A stretch of DNA of 56,825 nt from Paludibacteraceae bacterium (GTDB lineage: Bacteria; Bacteroidota; Bacteroidia; Bacteroidales; Paludibacteraceae), in assembly GCA_017456885.1 (NCBI GenBank), contig JAFTIM010000003.1, positions 1-56,825 on the forward strand, read 5' to 3'. A program made the translations under genes and the position numbers. The notes below the pieces were generated by a model that worked only from the letters and a program-made list of their open reading frames with translations, made no database searches and was not told the origin of the DNA. Below, piece after piece: positions 1 through 10,587 of this stretch (the first letter of the stretch is position 1; every line of letters starts with the position of its first letter).

Positions 1-155
1 ATTGCCTCAAGTCGCATGGTGGGGTAAGGGGATTTAATGCGTCTTTGTGGCGATTTTTGCTGCGTTGCACCCTCTTTTGCCACAGTGTCGCTACCTTTTT
101 GACCTCTGTGTCATCTTATGAGGGCGGTTGCGGATTTGAGGGTATTGTCGTCGAA

Positions 156-189
156 TTGATGTTTTTTATCGTTATTTTGTATAATTTTG
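156..189 (+). promoter_or_regulatory. Candidate promoter for the first gene pair
   Basis: A TAATTTTG box (182-189) matches the Bacteroidota -7 consensus TAnnTTTG and lies 33 bases before the ATG at 223. Upstream there is only a TTG (156-158) 23 bases away, a little farther than the usual 19-21, so the -33 element is weak. The rest of bases 1-222 shows no convincing gene on either strand; it may be an intergenic region cut by the window edge. Confidence 0.4.
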
Positions 190-222
190 GGGAGTTTTGA
201 CTTGTAAACGCTATCGAAAATT

Positions 223-726
223 ATGAAAAAAGGTATTCTATTTAAGTGGTTCTTGTTTTTGCTGATTGGGTTGCCAAGCACATTGTTTGCTGCACAGGTG
301 AATATGAATGTATATCCTATTGCTCAATCCGACCCTCAATGGATAGACATTGACGAGATAGACAAAATACATTTCCCGTCGGAAGACGAAATGGTGGTGA
401 AAACAAAAACGGAAGACGTCAATTTCCTGACAGATGCGGTGAGGGTGATTACTTTCGATAATTTACTTGCAACGGCAATTGCGAATGTTGTAGCAGCAAA
501 TGGTATTAGTATCATCTTTCGTCCTCAAGAGAGTGAAGTGATTGTTGTCGGTAACGAAATAATCAAAAGTGTTCAGATTTATAACATACAGGGAGTTTGT
601 GTGTGTTCGAAAAAAAGTGAAAGCCAAGAAGTCTCAATCAAATTGCCGAACTCCAAAAGTGGAATCTATGTTGTTGTAGCTCAATCAAATAGTGAAGTGA
701 AAACCGAAAAAATTGTTAAACAATAA
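223..726 (+). CDS. Small secreted protein with T9SS type A-like C-terminal domain
   Basis: The 167-residue product has a signal peptide (charged MKK start, hydrophobic stretch to about residue 23, cut near FAA). Residues about 40-80 carry a IDEIDKIHF segment often seen near the N-terminus of Bacteroidota surface proteins; the next gene has a related SEIDSIKF. The last 55 residues follow the T9SS type A sorting pattern: VQIYNIQG, then a GIYVVVA strand and a lysine-rich EKIVKQ end. That predicts export to the cell surface or medium by T9SS. No catalytic domain is visible between the two ends, so its role is unknown. It is 12 bases upstream of the CotH gene and probably co-transcribed with it. 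Confidence 0.75.
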   Translation: MKKGILFKWFLFLLIGLPSTLFAAQVNMNVYPIAQSDPQWIDIDEIDKIHFPSEDEMVVKTKTEDVNFLTDAVRVITFDNLLATAIANVVAANGISIIFRPQESEVIVVGNEIIKSVQIYNIQGVCVCSKKSESQEVSIKLPNSKSGIYVVVAQSNSEVKTEKIVKQ

Positions 727-738
727 ACTTATTATACC

Positions 739-3489
739 ATGAAAACAAAAATTATTACGATTGCAACTGTACTAATCGCTTTGGTGTCGGTGGTATTTGC
801 TCAACAATATGAGCGAGTGTTGAAAATTTACAAAGGGGAGGATATAATCAGTTATAAAGTTAGTGAGATTGATAGTATAAAATTTGATAAGCTTCCAATT
901 TATGAAATTTCGGTACGAGCAGTGCCTGCCATAGGCGGAAGTGTAACTATCAATGGCGGTTCGGCATCACAAAACGTTGTAAGCGGTTCGTCGGTTTCGC
1001 TCAATGCAGTGGCAAACGAAGGCTACGCGTTCGTGAAATGGACTGTAAACGATGTTCAAGTTTCTACTCAGAATCCTTTTGTTACGACAGCAGAAGAAAG
1101 TGCCGATTTTGTTGCTGTTTTTGAGCGTGTGCTCAATTATTGTACTCCTACGGGCAATATGAGTTCTGCGAAAAGTCGAAAATTGAATTCTTTCACATTA
1201 ACCGACGGTGGTGAAAATTCTCTTTCTGTAACAAACGTTCAAACATCATATTCCGATGCTGTTTATAAAGACAATACTGCTTCGGTTTTAGAAGTAAATA
1301 CGGGCGCAACGCTGTCTTTCTCCTCGCTTAATTGGGAAGGCAGTTGGATGCATGCTTATGTTTATATTGATTACGATAGAGATGGCATATTCAATCAAAC
1401 GCTCAATGCCACAGGAGCAACTGGTGGAGAGGTTGTTAGTTACTCGTTTTACTCTTCGACCGGCTCGTCTTCGGGTACCAATAGCATAGGCAATAGCGTG
1501 GTTGAAGGAATAGATCTTAATATGAATGTGATTCCGTCGTGGACATTGCCTGCCGATTTGGCTCCAGGCGACTACCGTTTGCGTTTCAAAATTGATTGGA
1601 ACGATCTCGACCCGTGTGGTTCTGTTCTTTCGGGAAATACCATTCAAGGGAATGCGGGTTGTGTTTGCGATATTACTTTGCGTGTGAAAGCTACAGAACC
1701 TTTGGCAACGGTAACGGTGAATCCTGCCTCTGCAGGAACGGCGCAAGTAACAGATGAAAATCCCAACGATCAAATAGTTGTACTTAGTGCTGTAAACAAT
1801 AGTGGCTATGTATTTTTGAATTGGACGGTGAACGATGTGCTTGTTTCGTCGGAGAATCCTTATACGGCTACAGTAACAACTCCGACGGAATTTGTGGCAA
1901 ACTTCCGAACAGCTCAAAGTTGTGCTGTTTCGGTTGTGGCAGGCGAAGGAGGATCGGCTACTATTTCGGCCGACAATGTGCTTGAAGGAGAAACCGTTTT
2001 GCTTGAAGCGACTCCCGACGAGGAATATATCTTTACTCATTGGACGGTAGCGGGTGTTGAGGTTTCGGACGAGAACCCCTATGAACCTATTGTGACGGAA
2101 CCTACCGAATATATGGCAAATTTCAAAATACCTGTGATGTGTACAATTACCTTTGTGGCGGGTGTGGGTGGCTCTGTTGATGTAGAATCCATTGATACGA
2201 TGGAAGGTGAGCCTATCTCTTTTGAGGCAATTCCCGACGAAGGTTACGAATTTGTGAATTGGACGATTGACGGTGTTGTGGTGAGTACCGAAAATCCTTG
2301 CAATACTATGAAAGCGACTCAAACGTGTACTATCACTGCCAATTTTAAATTGCGGGAAGTGTCTTTGCCCAAAGTTTATGTAGAAACACCGGGCGGTGTT
2401 GCCATTACAAGCAAGGAAATCTGGACAGAAGGTAGTACGATTCGTATTTTGGACAAATACGGAGATGAAGTTTTTAACGATACCACAAGTATTCGTGGTA
2501 GAGGAAATTCTACTTGGAGTTATCCGAAAAAACCGTATGCCCTGAAGCTGAAGAAAAAGAATGCGATTTTGGGAATGCCCAAACACAAACGTTGGGTGTT
2601 GTTGGCAAATTGGATGGATAGAACTTTGATGCGAAATGCGGTTTCGTTCGAAATGGCTCGTCAATGTATGGATTGGGCACCGAGAGGCGAGTTCGTGGAA
2701 TTCTATTTAAACGGTGTGCATCAAGGCAATTACTATTTGTGCGAACAGATAAAAATTGATAAAAATCGTGTGAATATCACAGCGTTTGAAGATGCAGAAG
2801 GCACGGGTACCGAAGGTGGTTTCTTGCTGGAGTTCGATACCAATTATCAGGCAGAAATCAATTATTTCTTTACAAAAAACAAAAATTTCCCGGTAACCAT
2901 TAAAGATCCTGACGAGGAATTCGTAACGTCGTGGAGTCATCCGTACTATACATATATAAAAAACTATGTGGATAGCGTGGAAACTTATTTGAAAGATGGC
3001 GATTATGTGTCGGCATTCGAACGAATGGATACGACAACTTATGTGGATTATTGGTTGATACACGAAGTTACTACGAACGAAGAGCCCCAACATCCTAAAA
3101 GTTGTTATATGTATAAAGATGCGGGTGGAAAAATCAAGGCCGGTCCTGTTTGGGATTTCGATTGGGGTACGTTCCTTCCTGACCGTTCGGGGTTGCTTAT
3201 TTCGAACTACTTATGGTACGGATATTTGTTGAATTCTCCCGAGTTTGTAGCTGTGGCAAAAGCTCGTTGGGCAGTGTTGAAACCGAAATTTATGCAACTC
3301 ACCACATTTATTGACGAAACTGCCGAAAAAATCCGTCAATCGGAGGCTGTAAATCACGATATGTGGCCAATCGGAGGATCCCGACCGAATGGCGATGAAG
3401 ATATGACCTTTGACGAAGCAGTAGAACGTATGAAACAAGCGTTGTTGTATCGTATTAACGAGGTCGATGTCGCAATAAATAATCTTTAA
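739..3489 (+). CDS. CotH-domain surface protein with InlB-like repeats and GEVED domain
   Basis: The 916-residue product starts with a signal peptide (to about residue 21, VFAQQ). Next come one divergent InlB B-type repeat (about 54-125, GGSV...GYAFVKWTV), a GEVED-like beta domain (about 135-323, YIDYDRDGIFN and GDYRLRFKI), three more InlB-like repeats (about 325-540, each with a W-T core) and a CotH domain (about 545-916). CotH landmarks are GRGNSTW (about 586), YLCEQIKIDKNRVNI (about 665) and WDFDWG (about 804), which match the conserved acidic residues of CotH kinases. Some CotH proteins phosphorylate other proteins; activity here is inference. No T9SS sorting domain is evident at its C-terminus (ends AINNL), unlike its upstream neighbour, so how it is anchored is unclear. 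Confidence 0.85.
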   Translation: MKTKIITIATVLIALVSVVFAQQYERVLKIYKGEDIISYKVSEIDSIKFDKLPIYEISVRAVPAIGGSVTINGGSASQNVVSGSSVSLNAVANEGYAFVKWTVNDVQVSTQNPFVTTAEESADFVAVFERVLNYCTPTGNMSSAKSRKLNSFTLTDGGENSLSVTNVQTSYSDAVYKDNTASVLEVNTGATLSFSSLNWEGSWMHAYVYIDYDRDGIFNQTLNATGATGGEVVSYSFYSSTGSSSGTNSIGNSVVEGIDLNMNVIPSWTLPADLAPGDYRLRFKIDWNDLDPCGSVLSGNTIQGNAGCVCDITLRVKATEPLATVTVNPASAGTAQVTDENPNDQIVVLSAVNNSGYVFLNWTVNDVLVSSENPYTATVTTPTEFVANFRTAQSCAVSVVAGEGGSATISADNVLEGETVLLEATPDEEYIFTHWTVAGVEVSDENPYEPIVTEPTEYMANFKIPVMCTITFVAGVGGSVDVESIDTMEGEPISFEAIPDEGYEFVNWTIDGVVVSTENPCNTMKATQTCTITANFKLREVSLPKVYVETPGGVAITSKEIWTEGSTIRILDKYGDEVFNDTTSIRGRGNSTWSYPKKPYALKLKKKNAILGMPKHKRWVLLANWMDRTLMRNAVSFEMARQCMDWAPRGEFVEFYLNGVHQGNYYLCEQIKIDKNRVNITAFEDAEGTGTEGGFLLEFDTNYQAEINYFFTKNKNFPVTIKDPDEEFVTSWSHPYYTYIKNYVDSVETYLKDGDYVSAFERMDTTTYVDYWLIHEVTTNEEPQHPKSCYMYKDAGGKIKAGPVWDFDWGTFLPDRSGLLISNYLWYGYLLNSPEFVAVAKARWAVLKPKFMQLTTFIDETAEKIRQSEAVNHDMWPIGGSRPNGDEDMTFDEAVERMKQALLYRINEVDVAINNL

Positions 3490-3512
3490 ATAACGGTTGA
3501 TTGTTGTATGTG

Positions 3513-3545
3513 GAATTCCTTCTTGCGAGAAGGAATTCTTTTTTT
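3513..3545 (+). terminator. Rho-independent terminator after the CotH gene
   Basis: A perfect 11-bp stem (GAATTCCTTCT at 3513-3523, AGAAGGAATTC at 3528-3538) with a TGCG loop is followed by seven T. It separates the surface-protein pair from pgk. Confidence 0.9.
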
Positions 3546-3579
3546 GAAGATAATTAAGGAATTTTTTCCATAATGAACC

Positions 3580-3609
3580 TTGTCGGTTGTGTAAATATTT
3601 GTATTTTTG
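3580..3609 (+). promoter_or_regulatory. Promoter of pgk
   Basis: TTG (3580-3582), 19 bases, then TATTTTTG (3602-3609) fit the Bacteroidota sigma factor pattern. The start codon of pgk is 34 bases downstream. Confidence 0.6.
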
Positions 3610-3643
3610 TCGGGTTGAAAATGAACTTAAAATAAAATAAATT

Positions 3644-4891
3644 ATGACACTTGACAATTTTAATTTTGCAGGCAAAAAAGCCATTGTTCGTGTGGATTTT
3701 AATGTTCCTTTGAATGAAAACGGACAAATTACAGATGATACACGTATTCGTGGAGCACTTCCTACCTTGAAGAAAATATTGGCCGATGGTGGAGCACTTA
3801 TCATTATGTCGCACATGGGTAAGCCAAAAGGGAAAGTGAATGCAAAATACTCATTATCTCAAATTGTAGATGCGGTTTCTGCTCATTTGGGTGTGGCAGT
3901 AAAATTCGCTCCCGATTGTGCAAAAGCTGCTGATGCCGCTGCTGCATTGAAGGCTGGAGAGGTGTTGTTGCTGGAAAATCTTCGCTTTTATGCCGAAGAG
4001 GAGGGTAAACCCGTTGATGTAGATAAGGAAGATCCTGCTTACGAAGAAGCCAAAAAAGCAATGAAAGCAAAGCAAAAAGAGTTTGCAAAAACGTTGGCTT
4101 CTTATGCCGATTGCTATGTAAATGACGCTTTCGGAACGGCTCATCGTAAACACGCTTCTACGGCTGTGATTGCCGATTATTTTGATGCAGATCACAAAAT
4201 GCTTGGCTTGTTGATGGAAAAAGAGGTTACTGCCGTTGATAATATCTTGAATAACATCAAACGTCCGTTTACTGCTATTATGGGAGGATCAAAGGTATCA
4301 ACCAAAATAGGTATCATCGAAAACCTTATGGATAAGGTGGATAACTTGATTCTTTGCGGTGGTATGACTTATACTTTTGCAAAAGCAATGGGCGGAAACG
4401 TTGGAAAATCTATTTGCGAGGAAGATAAACTTGATCTTGCTCTTGATATTATGGCAAAAGCAAAGGAAAAAGGTGTGAATTTGGTGCTCGGTACCGATTG
4501 CGTTGCAGGCGACGATTTTTCGAACGATTGTCATACACAAATTGTTCCGTCGAACAATATCCCTGAAGGTTGGGAAGGCTTGGATGCAGGACCCGAAACC
4601 CAAAAAGCATTTGCTGAAGCTATCAAGGGTGCAAAAACAATTCTATGGAATGGTCCTGCGGGTGTATTTGAGTTTGATAACTTTACGGCAGGCTCGCGTG
4701 CAATAGCTCAAGCGATTGCAGAAGCAACCAAAAACGGAGCATTTTCGCTTATCGGAGGTGGCGATTCGGTAGCTTGTATCAATAAGTTTGGTATGGCAGA
4801 CCAAGTGTCGTATATCTCGACGGGTGGCGGTGCCTTGCTCGAAGCTATCGAGGGAAAAGTGTTGCCCGGAATTGCTGCAATTAAAGGTTAG
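3644..4891 (+). CDS. pgk: Phosphoglycerate kinase
   Basis: This glycolytic enzyme moves a phosphate between 1,3-bisphosphoglycerate and ADP, giving 3-phosphoglycerate and ATP. The 415-residue length fits the family. Landmarks are the N-terminal substrate-binding segments [10 protein letters not shown] (about 14-23) and SHMGKPKGK (about 52-60), ENLRFYAEE near 110, [13 protein letters not shown] (about 160-172) and the nucleotide-binding C-terminal half with GGGDSVA (about 368) and STGGGALLE (about 392-400). An acidic, lysine-rich insertion lies near 113-145, as in other Bacteroidota enzymes. It has its own promoter and terminator, so it is monocistronic. Confidence 0.98.
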   Translation: MTLDNFNFAGKKAIVRVDFNVPLNENGQITDDTRIRGALPTLKKILADGGALIIMSHMGKPKGKVNAKYSLSQIVDAVSAHLGVAVKFAPDCAKAADAAAALKAGEVLLLENLRFYAEEEGKPVDVDKEDPAYEEAKKAMKAKQKEFAKTLASYADCYVNDAFGTAHRKHASTAVIADYFDADHKMLGLLMEKEVTAVDNILNNIKRPFTAIMGGSKVSTKIGIIENLMDKVDNLILCGGMTYTFAKAMGGNVGKSICEEDKLDLALDIMAKAKEKGVNLVLGTDCVAGDDFSNDCHTQIVPSNNIPEGWEGLDAGPETQKAFAEAIKGAKTILWNGPAGVFEFDNFTAGSRAIAQAIAEATKNGAFSLIGGGDSVACINKFGMADQVSYISTGGGALLEAIEGKVLPGIAAIKG

Positions 4892-4906
4892 TAATATATT
4901 TTTATG

Positions 4907-4941
4907 AAAAACGGAGGTATGTAAAATATCTCCGTTTTTTT
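4907..4941 (+). terminator. Terminator after pgk
   Basis: AAAAACGGAG (4907-4916) pairs with CTCCGTTTTT (4930-4939); the stem runs into a T tract. A short A/T loop of about 13 bases separates the arms. Confidence 0.8.
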
Positions 4942-5029
4942 ATGTGTAAGGTTTTGCTTTTTGTATAAATAAACACCTATAATGAAATTGTTTTTATTAA
5001 ATTTGCACCTCGTATTTTATTAAAAAACT

Positions 5030-6754
5030 ATGGGTTTAGAATTATCAGAACAAGAGATATTTAGAAGACAAAGTCTTGATACTTTGCGACAAATGGGCAT
5101 TGATCCGTATCCTGCGGCAGAGTATCCTACCAACGCATTTTCAACAGATATAAAAGCAACGTTTAAGGACGAAGATACAGGGCGTCAGGTGTGTATTGCC
5201 GGTCGCATTATGAGTCGTCGCATTATGGGTAAGGCTTCTTTTGTCGAATTGCAAGACTCCAAAGGACGCATTCAGGTGTATGTTTCGAGAGATGATATCA
5301 ACACCGAGGCTCAACCCGAAATGTACAATGTGGTGTTTAAAAAACTGCTTGATATAGGCGATTTTGTCGGTATTAAAGGCTTTGTTTTTCGTACCCAGAT
5401 GGGAGAAATTTCCGTGCATTGTCAAGAGCTGACCGTGTTGAGCAAGTCGCTTCGTCCGCTTCCGATTGTAAAATATAAAGATGGTGTGGCATACGATGCT
5501 TTTGACGATGAAGAGTTGCGTTATCGTCAGCGATATGTCGATTTGGTGGTGAACGATGGTGTCAAAGATACGTTTTTGAAACGGGCAACAATTATAAAAA
5601 CAATGCGTGCCGTAATGGACGAGGCGGGATATACGGAGGTGGAAACACCTATACTTCAGTCGATTGCAGGTGGTGCGGCGGCTCGCCCTTTTATTTCTCA
5701 TCATAATTCGTTGAATATTGATCTTTATATGCGTATTGCAACGGAACTCTATTTAAAACGCTTGATAGTAGGCGGTTTTGAGGGTGTTTATGAAATTGGT
5801 AAGAATTTCCGTAACGAAGGAATGGACCGTACTCATAATCCGGAATTTACTTGTATGGAACTCTATGTTCAGTACAAGGACTACAATTGGATGATGTCGT
5901 TTACCGAAAAAATGTTGGAGCGTATTTGCGTAGCGGTCAATGGCGGTACGGAAACGGAAATAGACGGTAAAACCATCAGTTTTAAGGCTCCCTATCGTCG
6001 GTTGCCGATTCTTGATGCAATCAAGGAGTTTACGGGGTACGATTTGAATGGAAAATCGGAGGATGAAATACGTGAAGTTTGCAAAAAACTCAATATGGAG
6101 ATTGACGATACAATGGGTAAAGGCAAACTTATTGATGAGATATTTGGAACATTCTGCGAGGGGAATTTTATTCAACCTACATTTATTACCGATTATCCTG
6201 TTGAAATGTCGCCATTGACAAAGATGCACCGTTCAAAGCCCGGATTAACAGAACGTTTTGAGTTGATGGTCAATGGAAAAGAATTGGCAAATGCCTACTC
6301 GGAGTTGAACGACCCGATAGACCAAGAAGAGCGTTTCAAAGAGCAGATGCGTTTGGCCGATAAGGGCGACGATGAGGCAATGGTAATTGATCAAGACTTT
6401 TTGCGTGCTCTTCAATATGGTATGCCTCCCACTTCGGGTATTGGTATCGGCATCGACCGTCTTGTAATGCTTATGACGGGTAAAAACGCCATTCAAGAGG
6501 TGTTGTTCTTCCCGCAAATGAAACCAGAAAAGAAAGCCGTAAAGGATAGCCCCGAAAAATACTTGGAAGTTGGAATAAGCGCCGAGTGGATTGATCCTCT
6601 TCAAAAGCTCGGTTTCGATATGGTGGCAAAATTGAAAGATTACAATCCAAACAAACTTCATCAAGAGCTTTGCGGGTTCAATAAAAAACATAAACTTGGA
6701 TTGCAGAATCCGACACAAACCGAGGTCGGCAAGTGGATAGAAAACATTAAGTGA
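5030..6754 (+). CDS. lysS: Lysyl-tRNA synthetase, class II
   Basis: It charges tRNA-Lys with lysine. The 574-residue protein has an N-terminal OB-fold anticodon-binding domain (about 50-150) and a class II catalytic core with motif 2 ([14 protein letters not shown], about 262-275) and motif 3 ([11 protein letters not shown], about 470). A tail of roughly 75 residues follows motif 3 and reads like a helical helix-hairpin-helix-type extension ([19 protein letters not shown]); this explains why it is longer than the roughly 500-residue E. coli enzyme and is usual in Bacteroidales. A TAAATTTG -7 box (4998-5005) lies upstream. The stop codon is 2 bases before the gpsA start, and lysS-gpsA-pgi appear to form one operon. 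Confidence 0.98.
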   Translation: MGLELSEQEIFRRQSLDTLRQMGIDPYPAAEYPTNAFSTDIKATFKDEDTGRQVCIAGRIMSRRIMGKASFVELQDSKGRIQVYVSRDDINTEAQPEMYNVVFKKLLDIGDFVGIKGFVFRTQMGEISVHCQELTVLSKSLRPLPIVKYKDGVAYDAFDDEELRYRQRYVDLVVNDGVKDTFLKRATIIKTMRAVMDEAGYTEVETPILQSIAGGAAARPFISHHNSLNIDLYMRIATELYLKRLIVGGFEGVYEIGKNFRNEGMDRTHNPEFTCMELYVQYKDYNWMMSFTEKMLERICVAVNGGTETEIDGKTISFKAPYRRLPILDAIKEFTGYDLNGKSEDEIREVCKKLNMEIDDTMGKGKLIDEIFGTFCEGNFIQPTFITDYPVEMSPLTKMHRSKPGLTERFELMVNGKELANAYSELNDPIDQEERFKEQMRLADKGDDEAMVIDQDFLRALQYGMPPTSGIGIGIDRLVMLMTGKNAIQEVLFFPQMKPEKKAVKDSPEKYLEVGISAEWIDPLQKLGFDMVAKLKDYNPNKLHQELCGFNKKHKLGLQNPTQTEVGKWIENIK

Positions 6755-6756
6755 TT

Positions 6757-7752
6757 ATGAATAAAGAACCAAAGGTTGCGGTTGTTGGTGGAGGTAGTTG
6801 GGCTACCGCCATTGCGAAGATTCTTCTTGCAAATGAAGCGTCTATCAATTGGTATATGCGTCGCCAAGAACAAATAGATGATTTCATACGTCTTGGAAAT
6901 AATCCCCGGTATTTGTCGGCGGTAAAGTTTGACGTTTCTCGGATAAATTTTACAAGTGATATCAATCAAGTTGTAAAGGATTCCGATATTTTGATATTTG
7001 CCACACCATCTCCGTTTCTCAAATTGCATTTAAAGAAATTAAGACGTAAACTCACAAAAAAAATTATTGTTACTGCCATAAAAGGAATTGTGCCGGACGA
7101 GAATATGATTGTTTCCGAGTATTTTTATGAAAAATACGGTGTTCCTTCCGAAAATATTGCTGTAATAGCCGGTCCTTGTCATGCCGAAGAGGTCTCTTTG
7201 GAGCGTTTGTCGTATCTGACAATTGCGTGTAGCGATCGCGATAAAGCTCGTATGCTTGCCAAAAAGTTCGAAAATTCGTTTGTGAAAACAACCGTCTGCG
7301 ACGATGTGTACGGCATAGAGGTTTCGTCGGTAATGAAAAACACCTATGCTTTGATAGCCGGTATTTGTCATGGGTTGAAATATGGTGATAATTTTCATGC
7401 CGTTTTAATATCGAATGCGTTGCAGGAAATGAAACGTTTTTGCAATGCGGTAAACCCGATGCATCGCAATATCGATGAATCGGCGTATTTAGGCGATTTG
7501 TTGGTTACAAGTTATTCAAAGTTCAGCCGTAATCGCCAATTCGGCACGATGATAGGGAAGGGTTATTCCGTGAAAACGGCTCAGTTGGAAATGGAGATGA
7601 TAGCCGAAGGTTATTACGGAACCAAATGTATTTATGAAATCAATGAAAAATATCAGGTAACCATGCCTATTTTGGAAACAACTTATAATATTCTGTATAA
7701 GAAAGTTTCGCCTGTAGTTGCAATTAAAAAACTGACGGATAGTCTTTACTAA
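6757..7752 (+). CDS. gpsA: NAD(P)H-dependent glycerol-3-phosphate dehydrogenase
   Basis: It reduces dihydroxyacetone phosphate to sn-glycerol-3-phosphate, the backbone of phospholipids. The nucleotide-binding fold begins at once ([12 protein letters not shown]). The conserved segment with the catalytic lysine is [14 protein letters not shown] (about 190-203), and [15 protein letters not shown] is the substrate-binding region. I chose the ATG at 6757; an in-frame GTG at 6751 overlapping the lysS stop would add two residues. With the ATG start the product is 331 residues, normal for the family. Tightly spaced with lysS before and pgi after (14 bases). Confidence 0.96.
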   Translation: MNKEPKVAVVGGGSWATAIAKILLANEASINWYMRRQEQIDDFIRLGNNPRYLSAVKFDVSRINFTSDINQVVKDSDILIFATPSPFLKLHLKKLRRKLTKKIIVTAIKGIVPDENMIVSEYFYEKYGVPSENIAVIAGPCHAEEVSLERLSYLTIACSDRDKARMLAKKFENSFVKTTVCDDVYGIEVSSVMKNTYALIAGICHGLKYGDNFHAVLISNALQEMKRFCNAVNPMHRNIDESAYLGDLLVTSYSKFSRNRQFGTMIGKGYSVKTAQLEMEMIAEGYYGTKCIYEINEKYQVTMPILETTYNILYKKVSPVVAIKKLTDSLY

Positions 7753-7766
7753 AACAACATATAAGA

Positions 7767-9113
7767 ATGAAAAATATTCAAATTGATATTAAAAATACGA
7801 ATGGCTTTGTCGATGAGAAAGTCGTAAAGAGTTATGAAGTTTCTGTTAAGAATGTGAACGAAATGCTGCATAATGGTAGCGGCAAAGGTAGCGACTTTTT
7901 AGGGTGGCTGCATTTGCCCTCGTCAATAACCGAATCGCATTTGTCCGATATAGAGCAAACGGCAAAAGTGTTGCAAGAGAATTGCGAAGTCGTGGTTGTT
8001 ATCGGTATCGGCGGAAGTTATCTTGGTGCAAAAGCCGTTATCGAAGCATTGTCTGATTCGTTCGATTGGTTGCAAAAGGAGCGTAAAACGCCCGTAATTG
8101 TTTATGCTGGTCAGAACATTGGTGAGGATTATTTGTACGAACTGCAGACATTGTTGAAAAACAAGAAATTCGGTATTATTTCCATTTCAAAATCGGGTAC
8201 GACAACCGAGCCTGCCATTGCTTTTCGTTTGTTGAAAACGCAATTGGAAGAACAGCAAGGAAAGGAGGCGGCACAAAAGTTAATTGTGGCTATTACGGAT
8301 AAATCACGAGGAGCTTTGCGTACATTGGCAACCCAAGAGGGATATAAGACTTTTGTGATTGAGGATAATATCGGAGGACGTTTTTCTGTATTGTCGCCCG
8401 TAGGATTGTTGCCCATAGCTGTGGCAGGTTATGATGTTCGCAAACTTGTGAATGGAGCTGCCGAAATGGAAAAGGTTTGCGGTTTGAATACACCGTTTGA
8501 CGAAAATCCGGCTGCTATTTATGCAGCTACTCGCAACGAACTCTATCGTCAAGGGAAGAAGATAGAAATTTTGGTGAATTACAATCCAAAACTGCACTTT
8601 TTTGCCGAGTGGTGGAAGCAACTTTATGGAGAAAGCGAAGGAAAAGAACATAAAGGCATTTTCCCCGCAGCTACCGATTTTACAACCGATTTGCATTCGA
8701 TGGGGCAATGGATTCAAGATGGAGAACGCACAATTTTTGAAACAGTTATAAGCGTTGAAAATACCCGACACGAGAAAATCGTTCCTTTCAACGAAGCCAA
8801 TCTTGACGGATTGAACTTTTTGGCAGGAAAGCGTATTGACCAAGTGAACAAAATGGCCGAATTGGGGACGATGCTTGCTCATGTCGATGGAGGCGTTCCC
8901 AACCTAAAAATCTCGATTCCTGCATTGGAGGAGTATTATTTGGGTCAGTTGATTTATTTCTTTGAAAAGGCTTGCGGAATCAGTGGCTATTTGCTTGGAG
9001 TGAATCCTTTTGACCAGCCGGGTGTTGAGGCTTACAAAAAAAATATGTTTGCTTTACTCGAAAAACCCGGCTACGAGAAAGAAACGGAAGCTATAAAAGC
9101 GAAATTAAAATAA
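7767..9113 (+). CDS. pgi: Glucose-6-phosphate isomerase
   Basis: It interconverts glucose-6-phosphate and fructose-6-phosphate, the entry to glycolysis and the source of fructose-6-phosphate for amino sugars. The 448-residue length is that of the short bacterial type found in Bacillus and Bacteroides, not the roughly 550-residue E. coli type. Landmarks are [16 protein letters not shown] (about 74-89), the sugar-phosphate-binding [16 protein letters not shown] (about 133-148) and the C-terminal [13 protein letters not shown] with the catalytic lysine region. Last gene of the lysS-gpsA-pgi operon. Confidence 0.97.
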   Translation: MKNIQIDIKNTNGFVDEKVVKSYEVSVKNVNEMLHNGSGKGSDFLGWLHLPSSITESHLSDIEQTAKVLQENCEVVVVIGIGGSYLGAKAVIEALSDSFDWLQKERKTPVIVYAGQNIGEDYLYELQTLLKNKKFGIISISKSGTTTEPAIAFRLLKTQLEEQQGKEAAQKLIVAITDKSRGALRTLATQEGYKTFVIEDNIGGRFSVLSPVGLLPIAVAGYDVRKLVNGAAEMEKVCGLNTPFDENPAAIYAATRNELYRQGKKIEILVNYNPKLHFFAEWWKQLYGESEGKEHKGIFPAATDFTTDLHSMGQWIQDGERTIFETVISVENTRHEKIVPFNEANLDGLNFLAGKRIDQVNKMAELGTMLAHVDGGVPNLKISIPALEEYYLGQLIYFFEKACGISGYLLGVNPFDQPGVEAYKKNMFALLEKPGYEKETEAIKAKLK

Positions 9114-9138
9114 TGTTCAATTTAAAAAATTAAAAACA

Positions 9139-10527
9139 ATGAAAAATGTGAAATTTTTGGCGTTGCTTTTTGTGGCAATGTGTATGGTAACTCCTCTATC
9201 CGCACAAACGGAGAATACGGATCGTTACCCGAGTTCAAGAGGATTTGTTACCAATCGTTTTTTCGATAATTGGGAAATATCTATCGGTGCCGGTATGCAG
9301 TGGCTTTCGATTACGGGAGCCAATAATTTGGAGTTTAACAACTATGGCGCATTCAAAGATCGTATTTCTCCGGAGTTTGAGCTTTCGTTGGGCAAATGGC
9401 TGACACCTGTTTGGGGAGCTCGCGTACAAGCACAAGGTGCTTGGCTGTTCGGTTTTCCCGAAAAAGTGGATTATACTTCGGAGGTTAAAGTAAATGGTAT
9501 TTCTCACTATACTTCCGATCGTTTCCCCGGTTTGTTCGGCAACGGAACGACTATGGGCGACGACAATAGAAACATTTTGCGTCATCGACTTTATTATACT
9601 ACCGTACAATTCCAAGTAATGTGCGATTTGACCGCTTGGATTGGCGGTTACAGACCAAATCGTGTTTATAACGCTGTCGTTTTTGGCGGTATCGGTTGGA
9701 TTGGGACTTTGAGCAAAAATTCCGATTACAATAAAAGCGATGAATGGTCGGGTTCGTTTGGACTTTCGAACCGTTTCCGTACATGCAAGTTCTTGGACGT
9801 TTATATCGATTTGAAATCGTTGGCTGTTAAAAACAAATGGTACAATCCCGTACCGGGAAAAACAGGTATAAGAACTACAATGATTCCGTCGTTAAGTGCC
9901 GGTTTGACTTTCCGTTTGCCACAACAAGGTTTCAAACGTGTTCCTCATTGCGATTACCAACCATTCTACAACCAGATAGATTCGTTGAACAATGCGCTTA
10001 ATGCGGAAAAAGACGAAAACAGCAAACTCTCTAACGATTTGCGTGCTGCACAAGATAGTTTGAACAATACAAAGAAGAATCTTGCCGATACGAGAAGTCA
10101 GTTGGATTCTTGCCAAAACGATTTGAAGAAGAAACCGAAAGTGATTGAAAAAGTCATTATACAAAAACCGACTGAAGATGAGCAACAAAAACTGAAAGAT
10201 GCTTTCGATGCCATCTATTTCCAGAGCGGAAAAGCAAAACTTACAACACCTTCGTATGCTCCGTTGAAACGTGCTGCTACCATTTTGAAGAAATACCCGA
10301 AAGTAAAAATCAAAGTAATGGGGCACACCGACAATGTAGGAAAAGCATCTGCCAACTTAAAGCTTTCGCAAGAAAGAGCCGATGCAGTTCGTTTGCAGTT
10401 GATTAAAAACGGTGTTGATCCGAAAAACATTACCTCGATTGGTTATGGCGATACCAAACCGATTGCCGATAACTCTACTGCCGAAGGGCGAGAATTGAAC
10501 CGCCGCACGGAAATTGAAGTGGAATAA
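9139..10527 (+). CDS. OmpA-family outer membrane protein
   Basis: The 462-residue product has a signal peptide (to about residue 22, PLSAQ), an N-terminal region rich in aromatic alternating strands (about 40-270) expected to form a beta-barrel, a coiled-coil linker (about 275-335, with repeated DSLNN and heptads) and a C-terminal OmpA-like peptidoglycan-binding domain (about 345-462). The last contains GHTDNVG and the LSQERADAV and NRRTEIEV signatures, which bind diaminopimelate in the wall. It therefore likely links the outer membrane to peptidoglycan. It lies 25 bases after pgi and may be read from the same transcript; a strong terminator follows. Confidence 0.93.
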   Translation: MKNVKFLALLFVAMCMVTPLSAQTENTDRYPSSRGFVTNRFFDNWEISIGAGMQWLSITGANNLEFNNYGAFKDRISPEFELSLGKWLTPVWGARVQAQGAWLFGFPEKVDYTSEVKVNGISHYTSDRFPGLFGNGTTMGDDNRNILRHRLYYTTVQFQVMCDLTAWIGGYRPNRVYNAVVFGGIGWIGTLSKNSDYNKSDEWSGSFGLSNRFRTCKFLDVYIDLKSLAVKNKWYNPVPGKTGIRTTMIPSLSAGLTFRLPQQGFKRVPHCDYQPFYNQIDSLNNALNAEKDENSKLSNDLRAAQDSLNNTKKNLADTRSQLDSCQNDLKKKPKVIEKVIIQKPTEDEQQKLKDAFDAIYFQSGKAKLTTPSYAPLKRAATILKKYPKVKIKVMGHTDNVGKASANLKLSQERADAVRLQLIKNGVDPKNITSIGYGDTKPIADNSTAEGRELNRRTEIEVE

Positions 10528-10551
10528 AACAGCGCGATTCGGAAACATAGT

Positions 10552-10587
10552 AAAGAGTTTAACCCTTGTCGGGGTTGAACTCTTTTT
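10552..10587. terminator. Bidirectional terminator between ompA-like gene and nadD
   Basis: AAAGAGTTTAACCC (10552-10565) pairs, with one mismatch, with GGGTTGAACTCTTT (10572-10585), followed by a T run on the plus strand and an A run before it that serves the minus strand. The two genes converge here. Confidence 0.85.

Noticed and set aside
1288-2664. 458-codon minus-strand frame inside the CotH gene
   Set aside because: Basic, Cys/His/Arg-rich sequence typical of an antisense shadow; the plus-strand protein has clear domains throughout.
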